Origin: an uncultured Dehalococcoidia bacterium | Lineage (GTDB): Bacteria > Chloroflexota > Dehalococcoidia > Lucifugimonadales > CATOSD01 | DNA: 64,000 nucleotides | Direction of reading: 5' to 3' | Assembly (NCBI GenBank): GCA_951812395.1 | Contig: CATOSD010000001.1 | Span: 186,001-250,000, forward strand | Shown here: positions 27,534 through 36,946 of the stretch, piece by piece | Layout: each line of letters starts with the position of its first letter | How positions within the stretch are numbered: position 1 is the first letter of the stretch | Position numbers and translations under genes: made by a program | Notes under the pieces: model-generated | The model's database searches: none | The model's input: only the letters and a program-made list of their open reading frames with translations | Told to the model about the DNA's origin: nothing

Positions 27534-28394
27534 GTGACCATACGCAAGGCCGTGATTCCCGTAGCCGGATTCGGCACGCGCTTTCTGCCCGCCACCCGCT
27601 CCGTGCCCAAGGTGCTGATTCCCGTGCTGGACCGCCCTCCCCTGCACCTGGCCGTGGAGGAGGCCGCCCGCGCCGGCGTCGAGCACGTCGTGCTTGTCGT
27701 CTCCCCGGACCAGCAGTCCGTGGCCGACTACTTCACACCCAAGCCGGCCGTGGAGGACGCCCTGGAGCGCCGCGGCAACCACGCCCTGCTGGGCCAGATG
27801 CGCGACATCGCGCGGACGGTGGACGTTAGCTGCGTAACCCAGCACGAGCAGCTTGGCCTGGGTCACGCAGTGCTGATGGCGCGCGAGGCGGTGGACGACG
27901 AGCCGTTCTGCGTGCTGCTACCCGACGACGTCATCTGGAGCGACGCGCCCACCATCGGTAGCATGGCGGAGCACCACGACTCGCTGGGCGGTCCCGTAAT
28001 CGCGGTGAAGCGCGTTCCCGACGAGGCAGTGCCCAGCCTGGGAATCGTGGACGTGCGGGACGCCTCCGGCCCGCTGTCCCGGATCGCCGGCATGGTGGAA
28101 AAACCGCGTTTGGAAGACGCGCCGTCCAACCTCGCCATCATCGGCCGGTACGTGCTGCCGCCGCGGATTTTCGACGCGCTCGAAAACGTCGCCCCGGGCG
28201 CCGGCGGCGAGATACAGCTGACGGACGCCATAGCGGCGCTTCTCCCGACCGAGGCCGCCCACGCCTACGAGTTCCCCGGCGTGCACTTCGACGTCGGCAC
28301 CCCGCTCGGCCTGCTCAAGGCGTCCGTCCACGACGCGCTGCGCCGGCCCGACACCGCCGCCGAGTTCCGGCGCTGGCTCGCCGAGACGCTGTAG
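27534..28394 (+). CDS. galU: UTP-glucose-1-phosphate uridylyltransferase-like nucleotidyltransferase (GalU type)
   Basis: GTG 27534 follows AGGAGG by 6 bases. 286 residues. IPVAGFGTRFLPATRSVPK (nucleotide-binding loop and catalytic Lys), VLLPDDVIW, GGEIQLTDAI and FPGVHFDVGTPLG match GalU. The product UDP-glucose (or a similar sugar nucleotide) would feed the epimerase at 56877 and envelope glycans. The enzyme is a little shorter than E. coli GalU at the C-terminus. Confidence 0.9.
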   Translation: MTIRKAVIPVAGFGTRFLPATRSVPKVLIPVLDRPPLHLAVEEAARAGVEHVVLVVSPDQQSVADYFTPKPAVEDALERRGNHALLGQMRDIARTVDVSCVTQHEQLGLGHAVLMAREAVDDEPFCVLLPDDVIWSDAPTIGSMAEHHDSLGGPVIAVKRVPDEAVPSLGIVDVRDASGPLSRIAGMVEKPRLEDAPSNLAIIGRYVLPPRIFDALENVAPGAGGEIQLTDAIAALLPTEAAHAYEFPGVHFDVGTPLGLLKASVHDALRRPDTAAEFRRWLAETL

Positions 28395-28433
28395 CGTCCC
28401 GATGCCCGACACCCACCGCCGGATGGCGCGCCG

Positions 28434-28946
28434 GTGAACTGGCGCGGCGACCCCAACCTGAGCCACATGAGCGACGACGACTACCTGCGCCAGCTCATCC
28501 AACACCTCACCGACGAGGCGCACGCCAACCCGGACGACGCGCGTACCTTCTTTCTGCGAGGCAACGCCTACCTCGACCGCGGCGACCCGGAGAACGCCAT
28601 AGCGGACTACTCCCGCGTGCTGGAGCTGACGCCCAGAGACCCGGTGGCCCTCAACAACCGCGGCATCGCGCTGCGCCAGTCCGGCGACCCCGAGGCCGCG
28701 ATAAGGGACTACGCCAGGGCCATAGAACTGGATCCCGAATACAGGGACGCCCACAACAACATGGGCATAGCCCTGTCGGACAAGGGGGAGTACGACCGCG
28801 CCATCGCGTGCTACAGCGAGGCCATCCGCATAGACCCGGCCTACTGGTACGCCTACAACGACCGGGGGCTGGCGCTGTGGACGGTGGGCAGGCGCGACGA
28901 GGCGCGACAGGACTACGAGACTGTGAAGAGGCTGCTGGCCGGCTAG
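28434..28946 (+). CDS. Tetratricopeptide repeat protein
   Basis: 170 residues, GTG start (an ATG at 28467 is also possible). At least four TPR units of 34 residues are visible, with A..Y...G....A...Y..AIELDP spacing (ENAIADYSRVLELTP, AAIRDYARAIELDP, RAIACYSEAIRIDP). No signal peptide or enzyme domain, so it is a protein-interaction scaffold of unknown partner. The end overlaps the convergent DCC gene by 4 bp. Confidence 0.88.
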   Translation: MNWRGDPNLSHMSDDDYLRQLIQHLTDEAHANPDDARTFFLRGNAYLDRGDPENAIADYSRVLELTPRDPVALNNRGIALRQSGDPEAAIRDYARAIELDPEYRDAHNNMGIALSDKGEYDRAIACYSEAIRIDPAYWYAYNDRGLALWTVGRRDEARQDYETVKRLLAG

Positions 28947-29305
28947 GAGCCCCGCCCGCGGACGCGGCACCCGAAACCGATGCGACGCCGGCCTGCGGCG
29001 ACCCACTGGTAGGCCCGGCTGCCGAGAGCGCCCATGCCCGGGAGCCACGCCAGCGGCGCGAGCGGCATCAGCAGCGGCATCCGGGCCGTCAGGGCGCGGA
29101 AGGCGTAGTATCCCTCAAACAGCCGCCCGTCCGCCGCGCGCAGGTACGCCGCACGTTCGAGGTCGTCCCAGACGAGGCCGGGCGGCGGCTCGGACAGGGA
29201 CTGGAACGGCAGCCACCGCACGCGGCGCGTCACGTCCAGCGCGGCCAGGCAGAACCGCGTGGCGCGGCAGAAGCCGCAGTCGCCGTCGTACAGCATCGTG
29301 TCCAT
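28943..29305 (-). CDS. DCC-family thiol-disulfide oxidoreductase-like protein (DUF393)
   Basis: ATG 29305 with GAGGGTGG upstream. About 120 residues. LYDGDCGFCRAT is the defining motif with its CxxC, followed by RVRWLPFQS and a YYAFRAL segment. Likely a thioredoxin-fold redox protein; physiological partner unknown. Confidence 0.88.
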   Translation of the reverse strand: MDTMLYDGDCGFCRATRFCLAALDVTRRVRWLPFQSLSEPPPGLVWDDLERAAYLRAADGRLFEGYYAFRALTARMPLLMPLAPLAWLPGMGALGSRAYQWVAAGRRRIGFGCRVRGRGS

Positions 29306-29355
29306 CGCCACCCTCACACGCGCGGTCCGGATTCAGAGGTCCGGATGGCCTCAGG

Positions 29356-30999
29356 CTAGAGCGACGCCTTTCTACTGTGTATGCCCGTCGCGCCGCTCGG
29401 CCTCGCGGGGTTGACCTCTGTTGTCTGCGGCGTGCCGTTGCTCTCCACGGCCCGCACTTCGAAGGTGTGCCGCCCCGCATCGAAGGGCCAGTCGTATCTC
29501 CAGATAACCCAGGTGGTGTCGGAGAGCGGCGACCTCAGCCGGGCCTCGTGCCACGGGCCTTCGCCATCGACGCGCACCTCCACCCGTGACACGCCGCGCG
29601 CGCCCGCGTATGCGATGCCGCCGATTGGGATGAGCCGCTCATCCCCTTCCCCTATGATCGAGTCGACCGCTACCGTGTCCACAACCGAAGTCCCGTGGAC
29701 GCGCGCGATCTCGTCCCAGCCCCGCTCCACCCAGTATCCGTCCCTCACCGTGCGCTCGCCCACCACCTCGATTCCGGTTATCCACTTGGGCTGCTTCATG
29801 CCGTACCGGTCCGGGATCCAGATTCTCAGCGGGAAACCGTGATCGAACGGGATGGGGCGTCCGTCCCAGGCGTACGCCAGCATGATCCGGGGATCCGACT
29901 CTATCAGATCGAGCGCCACCGTCTCGTAGAAGCCGTCGCCGCTGGTGATGTCCAGATAGCGCGCCTCCTCGCTCGGTTGCACGTCCCTGAGAATGTCCTG
30001 TAGGCTCACGCCTGTCCAGTAGGTCGTGCTTATCAGGTCGCCTCCGACGCTGTTGGATATGCAGGAGAGCGTGACGAACTCGCTCCTGGGTTCGTAACTA
30101 TTCATCAGGTCGTCGAGTGTGAACTCGGTCGGCGCGTTAACCAGCCCCACTACGGGCAGCGTCCATGTCGCGCCGTCGATAAGCGTGGGCTCGGAGCGAA
30201 TGAACACCTTGTAGTGGTCCCTCACCTGCGTATACTCGGGGCGCGTCCCCAACGCCGGCTTGACCGGGTCGTCCTCGTTGGGCAGCTCCACCATGGCGAC
30301 CGAGCCGGGCATGTTCCCTTCAGCCGCGGCCAACTCCTCTTCCAGTCTGCTCTGGTCGCTCATGGAAAGCACTCGGCCGAGCCCGACCCCGGCCACCGTC
30401 ACCGCGGCGGTCGCCGCGCCCATCCGGATGAGGAACTGTCGCCGCCCGTAAACCACCACCGAGTTGTCCCCGTCTTCCGATTCATAGACGGTGGAGGTCG
30501 AGAGCACCAGCCTGCGCGCCACCCACACGGAGGCGAACCCCCACGCGAGGAACAGCGCGACCAACCACACTAAGACGAGTATCAGGCTCGCCGACGACTG
30601 GGTGATGCTGACGGTCATCAGGGCCGTCGGCACGCCGACGATCGCCCCGAACAGCAGCCCAAGCTCCCGCCGCAGCTCCGGCCCGCGCCACTGGACGATG
30701 GCATAGATCACCGCGGTCGCGACCACTCCTGCCGCGAAGAACCCGCCGATAGCCATGATCTGCTCGGCGGTCTTGGCGAAGTCCTTCACGCTCAGGCCGA
30801 CGAACATCAGGACCTCGATCATCGTGTCGATTCCGAACGTGACCAGCGGCCCCGGCAGCTCGCGTGCCACCAGGTCGAACGTGTCGAATGGGGGGAACGA
30901 CAGGTCCAGCCACCTGTCCGCCAGGTACATGACGGCGACCATTGGCGCCGACAACATGACGCCGGTCAGGGCGGCAAGTCCGAGGCTTCGCAATCTCAT
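29356..30999 (-). CDS. Membrane-anchored molybdopterin-dependent oxidoreductase (sulfite oxidase family)
   Basis: 547 residues. The first 165 contain four to five membrane segments, then GRRQFLIRMGAATAAV, an internal Tat-like or anchor segment. From about residue 260 follows the sulfite oxidase-type Mo domain: FTLDDLMNSYEP, FVTLSCISNSVGGD with the putative Mo-ligand Cys near residue 310, FDHGFPLRIWIPDRYGMKQPK, and a C-terminal Ig-like dimerisation domain (WVIWRYDWPFDAG). The active site would be outside the membrane. Substrate unknown; the multi-span N-terminus suggests electron transfer to membrane components. Confidence 0.9.
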   Translation of the reverse strand: MRLRSLGLAALTGVMLSAPMVAVMYLADRWLDLSFPPFDTFDLVARELPGPLVTFGIDTMIEVLMFVGLSVKDFAKTAEQIMAIGGFFAAGVVATAVIYAIVQWRGPELRRELGLLFGAIVGVPTALMTVSITQSSASLILVLVWLVALFLAWGFASVWVARRLVLSTSTVYESEDGDNSVVVYGRRQFLIRMGAATAAVTVAGVGLGRVLSMSDQSRLEEELAAAEGNMPGSVAMVELPNEDDPVKPALGTRPEYTQVRDHYKVFIRSEPTLIDGATWTLPVVGLVNAPTEFTLDDLMNSYEPRSEFVTLSCISNSVGGDLISTTYWTGVSLQDILRDVQPSEEARYLDITSGDGFYETVALDLIESDPRIMLAYAWDGRPIPFDHGFPLRIWIPDRYGMKQPKWITGIEVVGERTVRDGYWVERGWDEIARVHGTSVVDTVAVDSIIGEGDERLIPIGGIAYAGARGVSRVEVRVDGEGPWHEARLRSPLSDTTWVIWRYDWPFDAGRHTFEVRAVESNGTPQTTEVNPARPSGATGIHSRKASL

Positions 31000-31258
31000 C
31001 GAACCAGCTCCTGTATCAAGCTAAAGCATTCCAATTTGTGCTGCCACCAGTGTAGCAGATTGAGGCATTTTGACGCACTTGCGGGCAGCCCGGGCGACCC
31101 CGGCGTGGAAGCCGGCGGAAAATCACCGAATTCAAGCACCGAAACCGGTTGACGCGAACGCATGTGCTGATATACGCTTTCCCTCACGGTGCTCGCGCTT
31201 CCTGCCCCGGCAGGCGCGCGAGGACTCGAAACATACACACATTCAGGAGGACCATTAG
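31000..31258. other. Intergenic region, no gene seen
   Basis: 259 bp between divergent genes. It must hold both promoters, but I cannot single out convincing -35/-10 pairs. AGGAGG at about 31246 is the ribosome binding site of the following gene. Confidence 0.5.
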
Positions 31259-31615
31259 ATGGGTAACCCGGTAGTCCACTTCGAAATTGGCGGCAAGGAC
31301 GCCCAGAAAATGCGCGAGTTCTACGGCGGGCTGTTCGACTGGGAGTTCGAGCACCACGACGTCATGGGCGGCTACACCACGGTCGCCGTCGGCGACGACG
31401 GCATAGGCGGCGGCATCGTGCAGACCGCGGAGGGAATGCCCCCCAACTACACGGCGTTCTACGTGCAGGTCGACGACGTGCAGGCCACGCTCGACAAGGT
31501 GGAGGCGAGTGGCGGCTCGACGCTGCTCCCGCCCACGCCGATTCCCGACATCGGCACCATTGGCATGTTCGCCGACCCCGATGGCAACGCCATAGGCCTC
31601 TACACCAACCCGTAG
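31259..31615 (+). CDS. VOC superfamily (glyoxalase/bleomycin resistance-like) protein
   Basis: 118 residues, strong AGGAGG. HFEIGGKDAQKMREFYGGLFDWEF at the N-terminus and MFADPDGNAIGLY at the C-terminus are the paired beta-alpha-beta metal-site motifs of the family. Function among VOC proteins cannot be read from sequence. Confidence 0.9.
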   Translation: MGNPVVHFEIGGKDAQKMREFYGGLFDWEFEHHDVMGGYTTVAVGDDGIGGGIVQTAEGMPPNYTAFYVQVDDVQATLDKVEASGGSTLLPPTPIPDIGTIGMFADPDGNAIGLYTNP

Positions 31616-31631
31616 GCCGCCCGGGCCCGTT

Positions 31632-31672
31632 GTCCCTTCCCCATCGCTGGGGGAAAGTTAGGATGGGGGTGA
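31632..31672 (+). repeat. CCTTCCCCC hairpin intergenic repeat, copy 4
   Basis: CCCTTCCCCATCGCTGGGGGAAAG then TTAGGATGGGGGTGA, between convergent genes. Confidence 0.8.
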
Positions 31673-31683
31673 CGGCAGCGCCC

Positions 31684-32748
31684 CTACCGCGGCTCCACGA
31701 ACGCCAGGATGCTGGCCGGGTTGTGCACCAGAATCTTCTCGATGGCCTCGTTGGTGTAGCCGCGTGCGCGCATCCTGGGCACGATGCTGTGCAGAATGTA
31801 GAAGTAGCCGTGGCCGCCGTAGCGCACCAGGCGCTGCTTGGCGCAGATGTCGTGGGCGACCACTATCTTGTCACCGTACCCCAGCGAAATGACGTACGCG
31901 ATGTCGTCCATCTTGCGCGCGTCGCCCGGCATGTCGATGTTGGTGTTCGCAGAATAGAATGACTGTTCAGAGCCGAACAGGTCCCACTCCAGGTAGCAGC
32001 CGCTCTCGGCGATGCTCTTCAGCGTCTCGTGCAGGAAGACGGTCCTGTCCAGGTGGCCCATTATGGTGCGGCTGAGATCGGTGCCCACCTCGCTCAGCAC
32101 CTCGATAATCTCAAGCGGCGCCGTCTCGTCCCGCCCCGGGTGGATGAGCAGCGGCGCGCCCGTGGCGAGCTGCGCGCGGCCCGACGCCCGCAGCACCTTG
32201 CGCTCGTTGTCCGTGAGCGGCCAGCTACAGCCCACCTCGCCGATGATCCCGGAGCGTATGCCCGTGCCGTCCACACCCTCGGTCACGTCCTCGACTATCT
32301 TGGCGAAAATGGAGTCCTCCGAGCGGTCGTCCATGTCCTCCGGGTGGGCCGGCGCGACGTAGTGGGACGCGCCCATGATCACGTTGACGCCCGTGGCCCT
32401 GGCGATGCGGGCCAAGCCTACGGGGTCGCGGGCTATGCCAATGCTGGTGGCGTCGACGATAGAGCCGCCACCGTATTGCTTGTAGAGGTTCACCTCGTCG
32501 ATGGCCGTCTCGACGTCGAAAAGCTGGCCGTTGTCCCAGTTGACCATGTTGTGGTGCCGGACGTAGCCCAGCATCTCCTGCGACATGGGCCGCCTTATGA
32601 AGGCTCGTCCGCTCGCCTCCGCCGGCTCCTGCCGGAACCACGCCAGGTTTATCAGCAGGTGCTCGTGGGTCAGCGTCGCGCCGAGCCGATCCGGCGCCAC
32701 GAGGCCGTCGACAGTCTGAATCATGCCAACGCTGTTGTGTTCCGACAT
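31684..32748 (-). CDS. Phosphotriesterase-family metal-dependent hydrolase (PHP-like)
   Basis: ATG 32748 with GGAGG upstream; the open frame continues further but without homology. 354 residues. Metal-binding LTHEHLLIN at the N-terminus, then SGIIGEVGCS where phosphotriesterase has its carboxylated Lys but E. coli PHP has Glu, then PLLIHPGRD, MGHLDRT and KIVVAHDIC (final Asp). A binuclear-metal lactonase or esterase activity is likely; the natural substrate is unknown. Confidence 0.88.
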   Translation of the reverse strand: MSEHNSVGMIQTVDGLVAPDRLGATLTHEHLLINLAWFRQEPAEASGRAFIRRPMSQEMLGYVRHHNMVNWDNGQLFDVETAIDEVNLYKQYGGGSIVDATSIGIARDPVGLARIARATGVNVIMGASHYVAPAHPEDMDDRSEDSIFAKIVEDVTEGVDGTGIRSGIIGEVGCSWPLTDNERKVLRASGRAQLATGAPLLIHPGRDETAPLEIIEVLSEVGTDLSRTIMGHLDRTVFLHETLKSIAESGCYLEWDLFGSEQSFYSANTNIDMPGDARKMDDIAYVISLGYGDKIVVAHDICAKQRLVRYGGHGYFYILHSIVPRMRARGYTNEAIEKILVHNPASILAFVEPR

Positions 32749-33041
32749 AAGGGGGCCTCCTTCTATGCGGTACTGCGTCCATCGCGGCATTGCATCACGG
32801 CGCCGCGCTCCGCCCGTCGCGAAGGCAACCGCCGCACGGCCCGCATTGTACACGAAAGCTCTCGGCGCGCGTGCAGTGTTATGGGGGCGGAACCGAGCGG
32901 TATGGGGACTCGAATTTGATGCATGAAAACTCGCCTTGAGCCTTGGTCTGCGGCATTGTGGTAACGTGTACAGCCAGCGCTGATATTGTCCTGCCGGTGG
33001 GGGACAACCATGACTTTGCCCATCGACGACTACGGTGACCT

Positions 33042-34166
33042 TTGACACCAGTGAATTATCATACCGGACGCTTTCCTCCAAAGAATCTGGATTTGCAAAG
33101 ACTGACGCCCTTGATTGGACCGGCTCACGCCTCGGTAGCGGCCTATGACGCCCTTCTTTACGGAATTCCAAACACAGATGTGATGTTGTCACCGCTCGCC
33201 TCACAGGAAGCCGTATTGTCAAATCGTATAGAAGGAACTCAAACGACACTGACGGAAGTTCTTGCATTCGAGGCTGAGGGCAATCTTTCTGACGAGAGCA
33301 CCCCTCGTAATGCCGACATGCGAGAGGTGCTCAACTACCGCATTTCTCTCTATCACGCAGTCGGAATGATGAACAAGATACCCTTATCGCAGAGATTGAT
33401 CAGGGAGACTCATCAGGTGTTGATGCAGGGAGTGCGAGGATATGACAAGGCGCCTGGCCAATACAGGCGACTGCCGAACAGCGTCTGGATAGGAGCTCCG
33501 GGTGGCGCGATTGAAGACGCTCGGTTTATTCCCTGTCCAGTTGAAGAGTTAGACTCAGCCATGAACGCATGGGAGTACTACATTCATGGTGACGAGCTGG
33601 ACTCTCTGGTGCAGCTCGCGATCGTTCACGCGGAATTTGAAGCAATTCACCCATTCCTGGACGGGAACGGGCGGATTGGGCGTTTGCTGGTTCCACTCTT
33701 CATGCTTTCGAAGAATCTTCTTTCCAACCCACATTTCTATATCAGTGAGTATCTCGAGAGTCACCGCGACGAATACTACGATCGCCTGTTGGCAGTTTCG
33801 CGGGATGATGACTGGACTGGATGGTGCTCGTTCTTCCTGACCGCCATAACTGAACAGGCAAGAAAGAACCAATCGAGGGCTCGGCGCATTCTGGATCTGT
33901 ATGAGGAGCGCAGAGAATGGATTGTTGAAGCGACGCACTCGCAGTACGGGGTCAGAGCCCTTGATTGGATATTCAGTAGGCCAATCTTCCGAACATCAGA
34001 CTTCGTCGGCAGTGCCGATATTCCAAGGTCTACAGCGAATCGAATCCTCCGGGTCCTCAGGGACCATGACCTGCTCAGAGTTCTGAGCGCTCCCAGGGGT
34101 CGCAGGCCTGCCGTGCTTGCCCTCGCGGAATTGCTGAACATCGCAGAAGATAGGGAAGTCTTTTGA
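33042..34166 (+). CDS. Fic-domain protein (class II AMPylase type)
   Basis: 374 residues from TTG 33042; GTG 33051 is an alternative. An N-terminal inhibitory helix carries SNRIEGT (S60xxxE64G65), and the Fic motif HPFLDGNGRIGR starts near residue 203. A winged-helix-like C-terminus follows (ALDWIFSRPIFRTSDF, STANRILRVL). Fic enzymes transfer AMP to hydroxyls on target proteins, and Glu64 should block ATP binding until relieved. It is a lone gene between divergent and co-directional neighbours. Base composition is slightly less GC-rich than its neighbours, suggesting transfer. Confidence 0.93.
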   Translation: MTPVNYHTGRFPPKNLDLQRLTPLIGPAHASVAAYDALLYGIPNTDVMLSPLASQEAVLSNRIEGTQTTLTEVLAFEAEGNLSDESTPRNADMREVLNYRISLYHAVGMMNKIPLSQRLIRETHQVLMQGVRGYDKAPGQYRRLPNSVWIGAPGGAIEDARFIPCPVEELDSAMNAWEYYIHGDELDSLVQLAIVHAEFEAIHPFLDGNGRIGRLLVPLFMLSKNLLSNPHFYISEYLESHRDEYYDRLLAVSRDDDWTGWCSFFLTAITEQARKNQSRARRILDLYEERREWIVEATHSQYGVRALDWIFSRPIFRTSDFVGSADIPRSTANRILRVLRDHDLLRVLSAPRGRRPAVLALAELLNIAEDREVF

Positions 34167-34442
34167 GGCTCACGTGTTGACGTCTAGTGTGTTTGTGTGT
34201 CATACAGGGCGTTATGTGAGCCACAACGCTGGTAGCTGTTCACCGATGGGCCACAAAGCGAGTTGGTGGCGCCAGGCATCTACAATGGACGCGCCATGGA
34301 CGTAAGACCACACGTCCCAGATATGCGGCTCCCCGTGCCCCCGCTTGACCCGCTGCCGCGCCCGCCAATATAATCGCCCCCGTTATCCCCCCTATTCCCC
34401 GCCGGCGCCACCGCCGGCTCAACTACGTGGAGGTATCACGCG

Positions 34443-35459
34443 ATGAGAATTGGCGCCGGGCTATCTGGCTCGCTTAAGGACGCTCCGGAGGCCGCCCGGC
34501 TGATAGAAGACCGCGGCTACGACTTCCTCACCACCGGAGAGAGCTCCCACAACCCGTTCCTGCCAATCACGCTCGCCGCGGAGCACACCAGCCGCGTCGA
34601 TCTTGTCACTTCCATCGCGCTCGCCTTCGCCCGCAGTCCCATGGACACCGCCTACATCGCCTGGGACCTCCAGCGCCTGTCCGGCGGCAGATTCGTGCTC
34701 GGACTCGGCAGCCAGGTCAGGGGACACGTAGTCAGACGCTACAACATGGACTGGTCCGCCCCCGCGCGCCGGATGCGCGACTACGTGCTCGCCATGCGCG
34801 CCGTGTGGGACAAGTGGCAGAACGGCGGCAGGCTCGACTTTAAGAGCGACCACTTCAACTTCAACCTGATGCCGCCCTTCTTCGACCCGGGGCCTATCGA
34901 TAACCCCAACGTGCGCGTCTACCTGGCCGCGGTCAACCCGCTCATGCTCAGGGTTGCCGGCGAGGTTTGCGACGGCGTGCTGCTGCATCCCTTCAACACC
35001 GCCAAGTACAACGAGGAGACCGTGCTTCCCAACCTGAAGCGCGGCGCCGAGTCGGCGGGGCGCACGCTGGCCGATGTGGAAGTGAGCGCCGGCATTCTGC
35101 TAGCGACCGGCGCGAACGACGAGGAGATCGAGGCGAACAGGCAGGCCATGAAGGCCCGCATCGCCTTCTACGGCTCGACCCGCGTGTACGCGCCCGTGCT
35201 CAACGCCCACGGCTGGAACGACACCGCACAGAAGCTCTATCGTATGTCGGTGGATGGCAAGTGGTCGGAGATGCCAGGCGAGATCAGCGACGAGATGCTG
35301 GAGACGTTCGCCGTCACGGGCGGCTACGACGAGATTGTGGACAAGATCAAGAGCCGCTTCGGCGGTTTCGCCGACTCCACCACATTCTCCATACCGGTGC
35401 GCTCGTCCGGCGGCGAGGGGCAACTACGCGCCATGGTGAAGAGCCTGCAAGCGGCGTAA
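34443..35459 (+). CDS. LLM-class flavin/F420-dependent oxidoreductase
   Basis: 338 residues; GTGGAGGTATC precedes the ATG. A luciferase-like TIM barrel: GYDFLTTGESSHNPFLP, VDLVTSIALAFARSPMD, WDLQRLSGGRFVLGLGSQ, and a NPLMLRVAGEVCDGVLLHP segment. The sequence is close to F420-dependent members of the family, which implies F420 in this organism; FMN cannot be ruled out. The 276-bp spacer before it shows no gene. Confidence 0.9.
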   Translation: MRIGAGLSGSLKDAPEAARLIEDRGYDFLTTGESSHNPFLPITLAAEHTSRVDLVTSIALAFARSPMDTAYIAWDLQRLSGGRFVLGLGSQVRGHVVRRYNMDWSAPARRMRDYVLAMRAVWDKWQNGGRLDFKSDHFNFNLMPPFFDPGPIDNPNVRVYLAAVNPLMLRVAGEVCDGVLLHPFNTAKYNEETVLPNLKRGAESAGRTLADVEVSAGILLATGANDEEIEANRQAMKARIAFYGSTRVYAPVLNAHGWNDTAQKLYRMSVDGKWSEMPGEISDEMLETFAVTGGYDEIVDKIKSRFGGFADSTTFSIPVRSSGGEGQLRAMVKSLQAA

Positions 35460-35527
35460 AACTCCCCTGGGTCCCTTCCCCGCGTACACGCTCACGTCAT
35501 TCCGAGCGCAGCCGAGGAATCTAGAGT

Positions 35528-35567
35528 CCCTTCCCCCACGCAGGTGGAAGGTTAGGATGGGGGTGAC
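35528..35567 (+). repeat. CCTTCCCCC hairpin intergenic repeat, copy 5
   Basis: CCCTTCCCCCACGCAGGTGGAAGG then TTAGGATGGGGGTGA. A partial head copy (about 35473) and a GTCATTCCGAG palindrome (about 35497) lie just upstream. Confidence 0.8.
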
Positions 35568-35578
35568 TCCCCGCTCCC

Positions 35579-36871
35579 CTAAAGCTGTAGCAGTCGCTCA
35601 AGCCGGCGCACTCCCCGGCACGAACCCACGACCGCCATGTTCAGCTTGTCGGTTACCAGCACCTGGTTGCTCACGCGGTTCAGGTCGTCCCGGGTAACGG
35701 CGTTCACTCGTTCCACCACGTCGTCCACGTCCAGAATCCGGCCCAATAGCAGCTCCTGGTTGCCTATCCAGCCGGCGACCGCGCGCGTGTCTTCCAACCG
35801 AAGCATCATGCGGCCGGAAATCAGCCGCTTCGCCCGCTCCAGCTCGTCCTCCGTGACGCTGTCGCGCAGTCCGCCCACCTCCGCCAGTATCAGCTCCACC
35901 GCCTCATACACCCGAGCGGGATCAACGCCGGCCGTTACGACGAAAGCGCCGCAGTCGAGAAAGTGGGACACTCCGCTGTGCACGTCGTAGGCCAGTCCGC
36001 CCTTTTCCCTTACCTCCACGAACAGCCGGCTGCTCATTCCCTCGCCCAAAATTATGCTCAGCACGTCCAGCGCGTACCGGTCCGGGTCCACGATGGAGAA
36101 GCCTGGCAGGCCGATACACAGGTGCGTCTGCTCCGTCCTGCGGTACTCGAGCCGCACCTGGGGCGACTCCTGTGTGTGGGTGACGGGGCTCCAGCCACGG
36201 GCCTGCGCCGTCGGCCAGTCCGCGCTCAACTCCCCCACCTGGCGCACCACGTCCTCGTGGCGCACGTTGCCGGCCGCGCTGACGACGACGTTGCTCGGCG
36301 TGTAGTACTCGCCGAGGTGTTCGAGCAGCATCTCGCGCGTGATTTCACCGACAGTCTCCTTTGTGCCGCCGATCTCGCGTCCAAGGGCGTGCTCGGGCCA
36401 CATCATCTCATCGATAAGCGAGTCCGCCCTGTAGGTGGGGTAGTCGTTGATCATGTTCAACTCTTCGAACACTACCTGGCGCTCCTTCTCGATGCTCTCG
36501 CTCTCGAAAAGCGAGTTGCGCAGGACGTCCATCAGCACGTCGAGGCTCTCTTTGAAGTGCGGCTGCGCCACCTTGCACCAGTAGACCGTGAGCTCGTGCT
36601 CGGTGCCGGCGTTGATCATGCCGCCCGTGCCCTCGATGGTCGAGCTTATCTCAACCGGCGTGGGGCGGCGCTTGGTGCCCTTGAAGAGCATGTGCTCTAT
36701 GAAGTGGGAGATCCCCGCCCGCTCGTCCGGCTCGTAGCGCGACCCGACGCCCACGTAGACGTTAACGCTGACCGAGCGGGTCAGCGGCATCTCACAGGTC
36801 GTCACGCGCAAGCCGTTGGGCAGGATGGTCTTTTGAAAGGGGTTGGCGTAGCCGACGACGTTGGTATCCAT
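35579..36871 (-). CDS. M16-family zinc peptidase (insulinase/processing peptidase type)
   Basis: ATG 36871 chosen because the PNGLRV start of the domain follows closely; the frame extends to 36940. 430 residues. Inverted zinc motif HFIEH at residues 56-60, distal Glu in the VVFEELNMIND region, and ERAKRLISGRM in the C-terminal half. Both M16 halves are in one chain, as in bacterial mitochondrial-processing-peptidase-like enzymes. Probably cytoplasmic, with no signal peptide. Confidence 0.93.
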   Translation of the reverse strand: MDTNVVGYANPFQKTILPNGLRVTTCEMPLTRSVSVNVYVGVGSRYEPDERAGISHFIEHMLFKGTKRRPTPVEISSTIEGTGGMINAGTEHELTVYWCKVAQPHFKESLDVLMDVLRNSLFESESIEKERQVVFEELNMINDYPTYRADSLIDEMMWPEHALGREIGGTKETVGEITREMLLEHLGEYYTPSNVVVSAAGNVRHEDVVRQVGELSADWPTAQARGWSPVTHTQESPQVRLEYRRTEQTHLCIGLPGFSIVDPDRYALDVLSIILGEGMSSRLFVEVREKGGLAYDVHSGVSHFLDCGAFVVTAGVDPARVYEAVELILAEVGGLRDSVTEDELERAKRLISGRMMLRLEDTRAVAGWIGNQELLLGRILDVDDVVERVNAVTRDDLNRVSNQVLVTDKLNMAVVGSCRGVRRLERLLQL

Positions 36872-36946
36872 ATCAAAATTGTAACCGCGCGCTTTTCGGC
36901 GCGTCAACGTTGGGCGAGCGCTTCTTAGGCCGATTGACACCTTGGT

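Noticed and set aside
32880..32940. Possible tRNA-like arm around GGACTCGAATTTG
   Set aside because: No acceptor or anticodon stems can be folded around it. I found no tRNA gene in the window.
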